Part shown: in pieces, positions 24,131 to 35,915 of the stretch
Layout of the letters: each line of letters begins with the position of its first letter
How positions within the stretch are numbered: position 1 is the stretch's first letter
NCBI GenBank assembly: GCA_032158125.1
Contig: JASKOT010000030.1
Coordinates: 1 to 64,000, forward strand
Length of the DNA stretch: 64,000 nt
Direction: 5' to 3'
Source of the DNA: Papiliotrema nemorosa
Taxonomy: Eukaryota > Basidiomycota > Tremellomycetes > Tremellales > Rhynchogastremaceae
Translations under genes and position numbers: made by a program
The notes under the pieces: generated by a model
The model's database searches: none
What the model was told of the DNA's origin: nothing
What the model saw: the letters and a program-made list of their open reading frames with translations, nothing else

Positions 24131-24804
24131 ATGATCAGGTCAACAATACTCAGGACGGCACTGCCAACAGTGAAAGCTTCTTCGTCTCGGTTCGCACCTC
24201 GGCTAGCCGGTGTCAGGATGGCAAGCACAACTCTGGCACCTACGAATGTATCTGAACCTCCCCCTTCGTCCCTCCAACAAAAGTTTGCTCCTGGAGAAGA
24301 GATTGATCCTCAATGTGAGTCATCCCGCCTGGATGCTACCTGAGAGGAGGGATGTGGTAAGGATACGGCTGACATGTAGTGAACGGATACCCGCAATTGC
24401 CTCCCGTGCATTTCGGTCAGAAACCCGCATTGGGATGGACGGATATGCAATCTCGATCCAACTTTGGTGAAACGGTGAGCTCACCCTTCATATCCCCTTC
24501 TTCCATGTCACATACAAGACTTTCTCGTCTTCTTCCAACTCATGGTGTGCAAGAGTTGACGTTCCAGCTTCACGAGGAAGACGACGTTCTTGGAATGTGG
24601 GGACCAGACTACCAATCCACTTCTGGTCTCTCCGCCCTCGGGCAACTCACCATCGCTTTCACGCTCATGGGTGTTACATTCTTCGTTATTAGAGCTATGG
24701 CACCGGAACTCCCTGCTGTCAGGAGAGAATTCCCTTTCAACGGGTTGGAGAAGGAGACGGGGGGACAACCCGGTCCTGCGCTCGAGTATGAAGATGAAGA
24801 GTGA
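24131..24804 (+). CDS. NDUFB8: Complex I subunit NDUFB8 (ASHI)
   Basis: Exons 24131-24314, 24380-24474, 24568-24804 (171 aa). This is an accessory membrane-arm subunit of mitochondrial NADH:ubiquinone oxidoreductase. A presequence (MIRSTILRTALPTVKASSSR) precedes the conserved core DPQLNGYPQLPPV, LGWTDMQSRSNFGET and MWGPD. One helix (LGQLTIAFTLMGVTFFVI) and an acidic C-terminus follow. Length fits the family. Confidence 0.9.
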
Positions 24805-24956
24805 CCAATGAAGAGGTATTGAGGAGGTCTATTCGGAAAATATACCCGGAACATGCAACAATAGCCACGCCTTCATTCACATCCCAAACCAGGCTCTTTG
24901 AGGTGGATGCGCTACATGCTAATGCGTCAGTCTAGATGCTACAATGAGGTAAAGCC

Positions 24957-27900
24957 CTAATCAGGTTTCTGGATAACATCCCATCTCTCCCCTTTCCACC
25001 TTCTCGTACCTCTACCCCTCCCTCTCCCTCTTCCACTCGTTTTGCGCTTCACCGCGACTGCGCCTGGGCTCTCCTCCTTTTCCACCTCTTCCAATACTTC
25101 GTCATCCCCCTCTGTAGGCGCAACACTTGATGCCGTACCTTTTCTACTCCTCGTCTTGCGCTTCTTGGGTATGGACTCCGCCTCTGGACTCTGCTCAAAC
25201 TTTTCCAGACCTGCTTCATCCAGCCCGTCCTCTGTCTCAGCTCTCCTTTTCCCCTTGGCCTTGCCTGTCCCTCTTCCCTTTGGATCCTCTTCATCCAGCC
25301 CCTGCATCATCTCACCCCAACCATCCACCTGTTCCCCCCGCGCACGCGCTTCAGCCTCTCGGAATTGCTTGATGACACTCATGAGCCGCTTTGAAACGTT
25401 TGCGGTGGTCCGCCGTCGTGGAGCATAATTGCCCGCCGTGACAGACATGTCAAAGTATGGATCCAGTGTCCCTTGTTTGTTCAATGCACCGACTTTACCC
25501 CGTCGGGCTATACGTTGGACAATGGGTGTCAACTCGTCGTCGACCTTTGATATCGACCATGAGAGTTCCTCGTGCAGAAAACTTGATAGTCAGCATCATT
25601 CCCCGCGTATCTGCGCATCGCGGGTCGCTCACGCTCTGAGGGCAGACAGCTTGGGGAATCCCCAGTGAAATGGTTCCTCCGATTCATCAGTTGTCGGGTA
25701 TTTGTAGGCTTCTCGCTAAACGTCAGCTCGCTTCAGATACAAAGGTTGAGAGATGGCTCACGACAAGATGGTTTGGCCAATCGGCAGTGATGTAGATCGA
25801 TCCGGAATACCTCTTCTTCTGACGAGAATCAGCGAAAAGGACCGATGCGTGAGGGCACGCACGAAACTCTTCTTCCACTTGCTGTCCGTCTCGTGTTCCG
25901 CATCCTGCCCTCTTTGCACTTTCATCCACCACTCCTTGAACTGCCATACACCATTCTCTCCTGGAAAATTGGCCAACAGTTCCAGAGCCACTACCGGTCC
26001 TACGCCAGGTAAGCCGATCGTATAATCCGATCCAAGGAGATAAGCCAGGGAGATCAATCTCTCCCTTGACAAAGACAACTCCCGATTAATATCCGCCAAC
26101 AAGAAACACTCGGCATATTTCGCATCGTTGAAGATGTTCTTGAAACACTGTTTACCCCCAAAAAGGAAAACGTCACTATCGTCGGTGATGATCCCGTCGA
26201 CGAGATTCAACTCGGCAAGTTTGGCACATTGCGCTTCGGCCTCCATGGGTGCAGTGATGTATGGTATACCGAAATGTCGCAATAATGTCTGAATCTGCGA
26301 GATCATGGCTTGAGTTATCTCGTCTGAATCTCTCATGGCGACCTTGTTCTGATTGTTCAAGATCCGTATCTCGTCATCGATCTCGCCTCGCACTTCGTTG
26401 AGGTCGCGATTCTTGATTTGCGCCATGAATCGAGCATAGTCGTCTTCTTCGGCGTTCATATCCTCTCGATCCATGTCGACGTCTTCATCGTCCACTTCTG
26501 AAGGAATCGTCTCCCCTGATTGGGCTGGCTGCAACGCTGGTCGCTTTGGACGAGGTGAGGGCGAGCGAGACCATGCGATCGATCGAGAGTCGTCGTGATC
26601 ATCGTCCTCCTCCTCATCCTCCTCATCCTCCTCAAATTGCTGCGCCGAGACACTACGAGAGTCACGGCCGGCATCCGCTCGAAGATCTGACAAGGCATCG
26701 TCGTCTTCTGCGGGTTCAATGAACGCCAACAGATCCGCCGCCGAGCGCCGATGAGGCGATCGCAGCTTTTCAGGCATCACTGTGCCATTTGTTGCGGTTG
26801 TCTTGCGCGTAGGCGGGGTTTCAGGATGGAAATCGGGAAGCTGAGCGCTGAATATCGGGCGAGGCGGTGTGGATGGGCCGGCAGGCAGAGGCACCTCTTC
26901 CATCAGTCCGTCCGAAGAAGGCTCTATCACCTCGATCGAGGGTGACCGAGCGAGAGGACTAGGTCGTACGGGTGCATGGGGGAGCGACGCCTGACGAGAT
27001 GGCAATCGAGATATCGAAGGTGGGCGAGTTGGTGCTGGCGATGGCTTGACGGTTGTTGTCGACGACTGGGAACTAGGTATAGGCGCTTGCCGCGGATGAC
27101 CATTTGGTGCATTCGCGACAGAACGCTCACGACGGTTTTTCAACTGCGATCCGACCCTCGACACAATCTTCTCGGTGTTCTGTGGCATCGGCACCTCTTC
27201 GATTTCGTCATCCGAGTCTGCAACCGGGGTTGCCTCCTCCGAGAACGCTACTGGTGTAGTCCGCCCCGATGGCACCAGAGACACCTCTTCCAACTCGTCC
27301 ATGGACTCTTCGGACTCCTCCACCTGGACCACACTCGGCGCCGTGACCTCTGATGGGGCGGTCTCTGCATCCTCTATAGTTTCCATGTCGTCTTCAAGCG
27401 CGATTGGCGAGGCGGTTTTAGCCTTTTCAGCTTCTTGTCTACTCATAGCCAAGGCCCGAGCCAGATCCGGATCGGGCTCTTCTTCGTCGGATCCCAGCTC
27501 TTCCTGCTGCAAAGCCAAGGCTAGAGCTTCATCGTTCGCTGTGGGAACAATGTCTATTTCCGGCTCGTCGTCGACGTCGAACAGCGGCTTGGCGCCACCG
27601 AATGCTTTCACGGGAATATCAAGGGAAGGGCGAGAAGGACGTGTGGGAGCATAACGTCGCGCTATAGCGTCTAGGATTTCTTTCCGCTTGAAAGCTCGCA
27701 AGTCGGGATCTATTGTGGGCGCTCTCGGACTGAGATTAGCGTGGGTAGCCACGCACACAAGGTAACTCACGGTGTGACCTCCTTGATATCTGATTCCGCC
27801 TCACTCTCTTCCTCACTCTCGCTCTCGTCGTCGCTATCCTCTCTCTCCTTTTCGTCTTCCACCTTGATCGGATTCTTCGCAGTCCCTTCCCGGATACCCA

Positions 27901-29167
27901 AAGCCCAACCACCTCCTTCGTTCTCCCCTCTCTTGACCAGGACATACTCCCTGTTCCTCTCTGCCGCTATCCTTACAGGGATAGTCAAATGCGCCTGTCC
28001 CACCATATCCGTCACCGTCAAGAGTTGCTGAGTCAAGGCATTCCTTTGACTGAGATGTTTGATTTGAGCCATGGAAAAGTCTAAAGCGGTAGGCGCAGCA
28101 CGCAACATGTCTGCCAGTCGACGATGTGACTGTTGTCTCGATCGGACTCGGAGATCACCTATGATCTCGTACTGCACTTCTGTTGGCAATGCTCGAAATT
28201 CGGGCGACTCCACATCAATGTCTTCAGGGTGAACTTCATCGATAAACTGTTTCAACTCCTCCTCTGTAGCGAGTCGTGCATCCGGTTTAGCTTCTGTCGA
28301 GACTTTTGGCATGTCGACCTCTGGTAGTTTGTACTCGTCGTGTTTACGAAACTTTTTCCGGCGCTCTTCGGCTGGATCGGGTACTGGAGTGGAGCTCTGC
28401 TCCTTTGACGACGTATGACGAGGTGCAGGCGGTCTTGGTACAGACGGTCCAGGTCGTCCTTCGAGATCTTCGAGGTATATCGCATTCTCGGGTATTTGTT
28501 CCCCTGCATCTTGATTATACCGGGCAGCCGCAGCAGCAGCAGATGCTGCATCTCGCTCAGCCTGCTGATCTCTCGCTCTGTGAATTAGCCATGTCAAAGA
28601 AATAAGACTCACTGCTGAGCGACCTTGACCGCTTCTCGTCGCATTTGCGCCGCAAAAAGCTTCTCGGCCATCTTGGCATGGTTCGCCGCAGCTCCAGCCT
28701 TCTTCTTCTTTCGTTCGCCCTAAACATCAGTTTCTCCCTTTGTTAGACGATGATGCTCTGACGATCGTTGCTCGCTTCAGTGCAGGTGCTCCGCCATCAA
28801 AGACAAAGACAGGCTTGATGCCGTGGAAGAGAAGCTTGTTGATACGGCGCAAGAAGCCTACAAGTCAGCTCTAACGATCAAAAGAAAGCGTATGAAATCG
28901 ACTGACCCAGCACATGCGCATTGACCAGGACTCGTCCGTCCTTGTCTCGCATAGTCGCTTGGAACTAGCTCGTCAGCCTAGGGGTACATCGCGTTTCGCC
29001 TGATGACTCACCTGATACAGCCAGATAGAACTATCGATGGCGAGCCTTTTACCTTCCATACTCTCTATTCTGACTCGTCAGTTGCGAACAGTCCCAGAAA
29101 GGGATGCAACTGACTGTACAGGCCTTGCGACCGGGTTCAGCAAAGACCATAGGCCTTTGACACCCAT
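24957..29167 (-). CDS. RAD2: Nucleotide-excision repair endonuclease Rad2/XPG
   Basis: Exons (minus) 29167-29115, 29069-29012, 28964-28907, 28857-28763, 28719-28613, 28577-27771, 27729-25863, 25818-25762, 25715-25633, 25581-24957 (1269 aa). Rad2 makes the 3' incision around bulky DNA lesions and works with TFIIH. The N domain starts [17 protein letters not shown] with the catalytic [10 protein letters not shown] and [11 protein letters not shown]. The I domain (about 865-960) shows [27 protein letters not shown] and [14 protein letters not shown]. Between them is the 700-residue acidic spacer typical of XPG rather than FEN1. The C-terminus ([18 protein letters not shown]...) ends in a Lys/Arg/Gly-rich nuclear signal region. 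Confidence 0.94.
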
Positions 29168-29517
29168 TTTGACGATTACTACCTGGTCATACGAGAATGG
29201 TGACAAGTAGAAGCTCCGACGCTCAGTGTCTTGCCCCCCTCCCGAGCCTGCTAGTTGAGCTGAGAGTGTTCGTCTAGCTGAATAGGTGATATCGAGCGCC
29301 AGAGCAGCTGAGTGGACTTTCCAATGGGTGGCAACACGTCATAAGGCAATGTTTTCGGATCCGAATCGCCAAAGGTGGCACCGTGGGAGAGTGTGTCGGA
29401 TCCTGGACCAAAGTTGGGACCAGACAGGCAATAGACAAATGCCGGCGACGACGAAGACCACCCAACCAGTACCCGGTGACCCCGCTAGCATCGACGACTA
29501 GAACTGTCAATCTGTCA
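29168..29517. promoter_or_regulatory. Divergent promoter, RAD2 / HIBCH-like
   Basis: 350 bp between starts. No distinct element recognised. Confidence 0.4.
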
Positions 29518-31458
29518 ATGTCGGCAATTGTGAGGTCACGGATGGTGGCTTCTTCCTCCTCGTCGAGATCAGCCAGCGTGGTAGCTGCCAATCGATTGTC
29601 CACCCTTTCGAGACATTTCGGATCGACCATGTCTGCCGCAGCGTCTACTAGCGGTTCTCCCGCCCCTGTCGAGGTGTGCCGAATTAAATCCATGGCTAGT
29701 CGATGAAGGCTGACTCCCAGGACTCGGTGTTGTATAGATCAGAAGGGAACACGAGGATATACAAGTTGAACAGGACGAAACAGCTCAATGCGCTGAATCA
29801 AGAGATGATCTCTTCACTCAAGGCCAAGTTGAATGTCAGTCACGATGCTATCTTCCAGCAGCTGTATAGCTGATACCATAGACTTGGAAAGACTCGGAAC
29901 AGTGTCGTATCGTCATTGGAACCGGTAGTGAAAAGGCCTTTTGCGCAGGTGGAGACGTCAAACGTAGGTTGTCTCTCACTGTCCCATTTCTCCATGTGAG
30001 ATGGCCCGGGCTGAGATCAGAACTGGTGCTCGACCTACAAGAGGGCAAATCATCAGCATTGAAGTTTTTCAAAGACGAGTTCGAGGTCAACTGGTTGATT
30101 GCTCGTTTGGGCAAACCTTACATTTCCGTCATGGACGGTATCACCAGTGAGCCCCGCTCCTTCTCCACTGCAAACGCAACTGACGAGTAGTGGGAGGTGG
30201 ATGTGGGATTGCGCTGCCTGCGCAAATACGTATTGCCACTTCCAAATCGCACTTTGCCATGCCAGAGACCAAGATTGGGTACGCCCCAGACGTCGGAGTG
30301 AACTATTACCTCGCTCAGCTGGACGGTTACATTGGAGCTTGGCTTGCTATCACCGGTCAAGATGTCTTTGGTCGTGCAGTCTAGTACGTCTCACCCATGA
30401 CGATAGACATATCCAAATTTGCTGATGTTCCAGCGAGCTCGGGCTGGCTACCCATTACATCGAGCCTGGTGTGCTGCCACTCGTGATGACTGAAGTTGCC
30501 CAACTATCCAACTCCAACCTCGCCAGCATCTCCAGTGTCATCGCTGCTTCTTCTGCATCGCCCGCTATCGCCGGCAGCGTCAACTCGAAATCCAACCCTG
30601 ATGGATCTAGCCCGATCAAGGGTGATATCAGGGTGTTTCTGGATCAAACTTTCAAGTTGAAGAGCATCCAGGCAATCTACGAGAAGCTGGAAAGTGCGCA
30701 GAACGATGCAAGTCTCTCGGAGGAGGTCAAAGCTTGGGCAAAGGAGCAACAAAAATTGATGGATCTGAGGAGTCCGACGGGTATGGCGGTCGCTTTGGAA
30801 GGGTACCGAAGGGCTAGACAAATCAAGCGATTGGATGTTACGTTGAGGAATGGTAAGTTACCGTATCGCGCTTGTTATGATGAACACTGATGTTTTGCAG
30901 ATATCGCCATGGCCACTGGGTTCTCTGTGAGTTGAAGTCACCATGAATCTAGGCCATTGCTGATTTCAGGGCTCACATCGTGCAACAGACGATTTCATCA
31001 CCGGCGTTCGAGCGGTTCTTGTTGATAGAATCAAGGATCGACCCCAATGGTCACCTTCTAGCGTCACTGACGAAGCCGTCTCCTCCGACAACATCATTGC
31101 CAAATTCTTCGAATCCAAATCCCCATCCCAAGCCGACCGACCGGCACTTGACCTAAACCCACCCAGCTCATCCAAAGTTACAAGCGGAGCTGACTCGACC
31201 TGGGGTCAATTCCGAAAATTCGGTTTGCCTAGCGAGAGCGAGGTTGAAGCTCAAGTCTCGGGCTCTGCCCCGGGATCCGGCGCGTTCAAGATCACCAAGA
31301 AAGAGTTGATTGAGCGGGTGTTGGATGTTCGAGGTGATGCAGGAGGGACGAGAGCGACCGAGGTCGAGCAATGGACCAGCGCCATTGTGGATCGACTATG
31401 CACAGTCAAGGAGGATGGGTACCTGGATCTGAAGAAGGACACCAATAAGGACAAGTAG
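29518..31458 (+). CDS. HIBCH: 3-hydroxyisobutyryl-CoA hydrolase, mitochondrial (Ehd3/HIBCH-like)
   Basis: Exons 29518-29673, 29709-29834, 29882-29963, 30021-30146, 30191-30383, 30434-30852, 30901-30926, 30970-31458 (538 aa). The enzyme acts in valine breakdown in mitochondria; the yeast homologue Ehd3 is also found on the mitoribosome. A crotonase fold is shown by [10 protein letters not shown] and [14 protein letters not shown] (oxyanion hole) and [12 protein letters not shown], the signature of the hydrolase branch. Exon 1 encodes a Ser/Arg-rich presequence ([15 protein letters not shown]) and joins by a 35-nt intron; an ATG at 29703 would drop it. The C-terminal 100 residues extend beyond the usual 380-residue enzyme and hold [11 protein letters not shown] and [13 protein letters not shown]. 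Confidence 0.88.
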
Positions 31459-31509
31459 ATGCAGAATCACTCCGCATGGGTGATATTCCATGGCTACGAG
31501 TCTAGGAGA

Positions 31510-33247
31510 TCAAGATGTAGCTTCGTATAGATACTCGTCCAGAATGATCTTCAAATCCTTTGCGAGCGTCTTGACATCCTCGTACTCTGTCTCGCAACGC
31601 AGCATGATATTGTCCAGCCGATCCACGGGCGACATGCGCTTGAGCAGGCCTTGGCTCTCCAATTCGGGTATCTAGAGTCAGCACGAATCGTAGACGGATA
31701 TCTTACCAAAGACCAGAGACTTATAGACATGGTCAAATGGTCAACCTCTTCCTCCCACCTCTCGTCTCGCTCCTTTTCCCTTTCCCGTACCCTCTCGGCC
31801 CTCTTTTGCGCGATCGCCGCACTGCCTAATGCCCAATCCTCCTCTTCGTCGGATGACCAATCCTCCAGAACTGGTTGAAGATCTTCAGGTCGAGGAGCAT
31901 GTTCCGCATAAAGCGAAGCAAAGATCGCGAGGAGCCTATCCAAACCAAAAGGCTTCGGACCGAGCAATCTCTGCGGCACCTGCTCGTCAGATCTTCCCTT
32001 TCGCCTCTCCGACCACTTGCGTGAAGTGTGACTGACCTTGCCTATCCTTGTCTTACCATACCCCGCCCGTCTCAGCCCCCCACCTCGCCTCCTGGTCCCA
32101 TCTGCGCTCAAGCGCCCAAACAGCCTCAAATCCGTCTTGACGGGATTATAGCTCGCACAGTACGCCGCGACGACAAGAAACTTCGTGCATGTGCTCATAT
32201 CACCTGCCAAATTTGCCTCTATCGGCTGCCTCGTTGGCGTTCGGCTGGGTGTACCGGGTACAACTCTCGTTGCTCGATCTTTGAAGCCTGAAATTCCGGT
32301 CCGTCTAGTCAAGAGCTCTTCCGCAGCTACGGCCAGAGGGACTGCGAGGTTGTGTTTCAGATCTGTAAGGAGCTTGACGCTGAGTACGAGAGGTTCCGGG
32401 GGAATTTCTGGGTCGGGATAGAGTTTTCCTAGAAGATCTTGTTCAGCGTGTGGAGGGAGAGTAGCGGTGTAGAGTGGCCAGAGGGCTTGAGAGGCATACT
32501 CGAGTTCTGATATAGGCGAAGATGTGAGGTGAAGGAGCGAAGATAGCAATAGATCGAGAAATCTCGGCCATAATGGATGAGAGCTTGCCGGAGACAAATG
32601 CTTGAGCACATCTGGTGATAAGCTTCTGATCTCTAAAGGCTGATTGCACGACGACGCACCTTCTCGGGTTGGAGCTGGAACAGATATATGTAGCGGTTCC
32701 GGTGCATCACCTCGAGGTGGTCTAAGCTCGTCCCACGGTACAGCGGAGCACAAGACAACACTTATATCCATCCCGCTCTGCATGATCAGCTGAAATCGAC
32801 TTGTCCGCAGAGCCGACATACCATCTCGCTCAAACGAGTGATAACGCTCCATCCCGGTCCCAACACCGTCCGTAGCCTCTCCGCATGGGTGATGAGCAGC
32901 ACCACGCCTTGTCGATCTTCTTGTTCCGCATGATCATCCCCATTCTCCATCACATCAGCTTTCCTCTTCCCCTTTCCTGATGTTTTTCGCTTCCGACCAG
33001 AGGAAGCGTCCCGTAGTGACCGAACGAACAAGTCCCCAGTTTGTATTTCACCCGCATCACCTCCGAGTTTGGAGGCTATACCGGAATACAGCAGTCGAGA
33101 GGTGTAGTATTCGATAGCGTCGAGAGTGACGATTGAGGAGGAGGATTCAGGTAGAGCAAGGGAAGAAGGGGGATGGTGGGGATGATGAACGTAGATAAAA
33201 GGTGGAGTACCAGGATATCGAAGTAGAGTATCCAGCCTCGAGATCAT
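31510..33247 (-). CDS. ORC5: Origin recognition complex subunit 5
   Basis: Exons (minus) 33247-32822, 32777-32037, 31979-31707, 31671-31510 (533 aa). ORC marks replication origins. The C-terminal part is diagnostic: FLVVAAYCASYNPVKTDLRLFG and LLGPKPFGLDRLLAIFASL. The N-terminal AAA+-like part begins MISRLDTLLRYPGTPPFIYV, then HHPHHPPSSLAL where a P-loop would lie; no GK[ST] is present. A Lys/Arg insert (GRKRKTSGKGKRK) sits in the AAA+ region. The 57-nt stretch 31980-32036 is in frame and is taken as an intron because the family motif continues across it. Confidence 0.88.
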
Positions 33248-33477
33248 CCTTGACTCTATTGCCTCTTTCCCGTCTTTCAAAGTACCGAGGATTGGTCAAG
33301 AATGAAGTGGTTGTTGAACAAGGCGGTCGAGGGATAAAGGTCAACAGGAGCGTCTAAACGCGTCGACAGACTATTCTTCACTTTCAACAATCATCCTTCC
33401 AATCGGCGATTCACCTCGAACGTCCCTCGACTCTCCCTCAAAGCACGTTGTAGCATAACCAAGGTGGAGGAAGCATC
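33248..33477. promoter_or_regulatory. Divergent promoter, ORC5 / ssSPT
   Basis: 230 bp between two starts; short enough that the genes probably share control elements. Confidence 0.4.
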
Positions 33478-33978
33478 ATGTCTGTGGCTGTTCAGCGGAA
33501 ACCCGCTCCTCTGTATGCCCAGCCCCCTGAAAATCGAATAGGCCGGTTCTTCTGGAAATGGAGGTACGCACCGACCTGCCCTCTCTTAAGATCGCAATGT
33601 TACCACTCTACGTGTTCCTCCTCAAATTTCCAGAGATCGTGTTTCCAGTAGCTGACGAGAAGGATGAGGTTATCTTCGACCTTCGCAATGACCATGTTGG
33701 AGCCTTGGGAATGCTATGCCCTTCGTACGTCGACTTGTATCTGAGACTCCCCAGCTAATGGGGCAGTGATAATATGCCTCGGGATCACAGTCACATTTTG
33801 GATGTCGGTCTACTCCTACTATCCAGGTCACCTAGCATATTTGTCCCGTCGATTCGCATACTACGTGTACGACGATGAGACAGTAGATCTCGGTCGGGTA
33901 TTCAGAGAATGGTGTCGGGATCAAGTGGGAAAAGTCACCGGGTTGCTGAAAGGAGCAGGACCGGGGAAAGAGCTATAG
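33478..33978 (+). CDS. Small subunit of serine palmitoyltransferase
   Basis: Exons 33478-33563, 33660-33724, 33767-33978 (120 aa). Small SPT subunits (SPTSSA/B in animals, Tsc3 in yeast) activate the Lcb1-Lcb2 enzyme that begins sphingolipid synthesis at the ER. The diagnostic AMTMLEPWE motif is directly followed by one membrane helix (CYALLIICLGITVTFW) and YYPGHLAYLSRRFAYYV. The acceptor for intron 1 (GACGAG, ending 33659) was chosen because only it keeps the frame into the LEPWE exon. Animal forms are about 70-80 aa; this one has extra residues at both ends. Confidence 0.82.
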
Positions 33979-34117
33979 AGGGCTTCGAGATCCATGGCAT
34001 ATAGGTTGGCGGGATGGCCGTACGGAGAGAGGAATTATAATACTGTGCCAGCTATGTACAACATTTCTTTCCGCTCACACAGCAATCTATCATGATCTCA
34101 GCATTTCCCTCATTCCT

Positions 34118-35375
34118 CTACAGCTTTGCGTGATCGGGTACCGAACCGCCTGCTCGAGCCAAGATCCACTCGCCGGTGAGCTTGGCACAGTCTGTCGGTG
34201 TCGGCTCTAGCTCGTTGTGTATTTCATGGTACATGCCCTGTTATCAGCTTGGACACTCTGGGCGGGGCTCTACTCACCGGGAAGATATGGCAAGTCTTGT
34301 CGGTGGATTGGCAACCATTCACAAAATCTTGAGAGGCGATAGGACTGCAGATCTTATCCTCTTCTCCGTGATAGACAAGCAGAGGCATATTCTTGGGGAA
34401 CTTTTCCAGCGGAGCAGCAGAAAGGAGCAAAGCACCCAGGTTGAGCATATCTGCCACTCCTCGCAAGGACCCGACTTGCTCGCACAAAGGATCTTTCTTG
34501 TTTGCTTCGTTGGATGTTTGATTATGCGAGAGGTCCTGAAGGTCAGATGGGCAAGGGACACCGAGCTCATAGCTCACCTCGTATTTGAGTGAAGTAGGGA
34601 TCAGCACAGACCCCAGTCCGATATTCGCAGCGAGGGATCCAGAGTGGACCTGCCGTCAGCTCACGACAACGATGGATTAAGCTGCTTACCGATAGCCAGC
34701 TCGGCTGAGTAGTGAGCTTGATCAAAGGTCCACCAGCTATCACCCCATCGACCAACTTGACCGTCTCATTCGAAGGGGGTGACTGCGGCCGAGTGACAAA
34801 CCCGATGACTTCTCCTCCTCCCTTGCATTGAGCTATAGGTCGCGAGGATCATGTTGAGCTCACCATGCTGAATCCCCATAAGAACAACTTCTTTCCGGCA
34901 CTTTTGGCCTGGGCCGAGGTGTACTTGACAAACCACTCGATATCAGGCATAACTTTCGCCCAACCTCCTGTCCTTCTCTTCCCATTCTTTTCCAGCTTGA
35001 CCGTCTGGCCTTCTTCTTTCCACTTTTTCACTTCAGGCGATGCAGCCGTCAATGGCTGCACGGACGTTTTGCCGTGTCCTCGTTGATCGAAAGCTAGTAT
35101 GTGGAGGTTGTACGGTTCATCCGCCAATTTCCGAAAGAATGCATCGTATCGCCCAATGTGCTCTGCAAAACCTGCACAATCAGCTTCTCTCCAGATGAGA
35201 TGGACTTGAAAGCTGACCATGAACGAACAAGACGTAGGCGGAAGGTGGGGAAGAGGCGGGTTTCCACTAGACCATCAGACCGCGTCGCCCGAACCGGACG
35301 ACCTACAGTGTTGGTGTAGAAAGGGGTGTTTTCAGATCCGAGGACCCATTCTTCAGACTTGACGACTCCTGCCAT
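34118..35375 (-). CDS. YJU3: Monoacylglycerol lipase, alpha/beta hydrolase (Yju3-like)
   Basis: Exons (minus) 35375-35307, 35266-35218, 35171-34864, 34821-34690, 34649-34578, 34535-34278, 34237-34118 (335 aa). It hydrolyses monoglycerides on lipid droplets. Motifs in order: FVHGFAEH (oxyanion), FDQRGHGKTS, the nucleophile elbow GFSMG (Ser about 141), VYHGEEDKICSP (acid) and MYHEIHNE (His). Length is normal. The nucleophile elbow is split by an intron directly after GFSM. Confidence 0.9.
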
Positions 35376-35915
35376 GATTTATCGTGGTATTCAAGACACT
35401 TGGTCACGGCAAAGGATCGAGAGTGGGCTGATAAACAAGGATCAGAGCAAGAAGGTCAAGAAGAGGTTTCAACCGGGTACTCTGGAAATCCGAAACATCA
35501 ACAACGCAATAGCAGGCCCTTTGCGTCATGAGCAAAAGGTGCCCTCTTTGACATTCTTTCATTCTGAGCTCTACACCTCCAGATCAGCAAGCCCACCCTG
35601 CCACGATAGACCTTCCTCAAGCCCGAGAGCTCTTCTCTGAGCTGAAGCTGCGCAGGCCCATGCATGTGCTCATATCTGGCTGAATGTCCTCCTAGTGACT
35701 TTGCCACCTAACCAATAGCGCCACCGAGTTGACGCCCGTCGGAACCGAAGTTGCGCAAAGTTCGCTGGCATTGCCTTGTCCAACCCAACTATCGCTATCG
35801 GGTCGATTTCCAAACACCCACATAACGCCATAAACTCTTGATCAGAAGCTGTGAGGACGATAAACAGGTATCACGACCACGCCTACCCCACGAGCTAGCA
35901 GCTACTTTGGCCGGT
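35376..35915. other. Intergenic, divergent promoter region
   Basis: 540 bp between YJU3 and the SNARE gene. A + strand open frame (35377-35640) has no start context, introns or family likeness and is not called. Confidence 0.45.

Noticed and set aside
29703..29705. ATG as start of the HIBCH-like gene
   Set aside because: It falls in the short intron; using it discards a typical presequence exon. Kept only as an alternative.
35377..35640. 88-aa + frame in the YJU3/BOS1 promoter region
   Set aside because: No family likeness, no splice signals; probably leader or promoter sequence.
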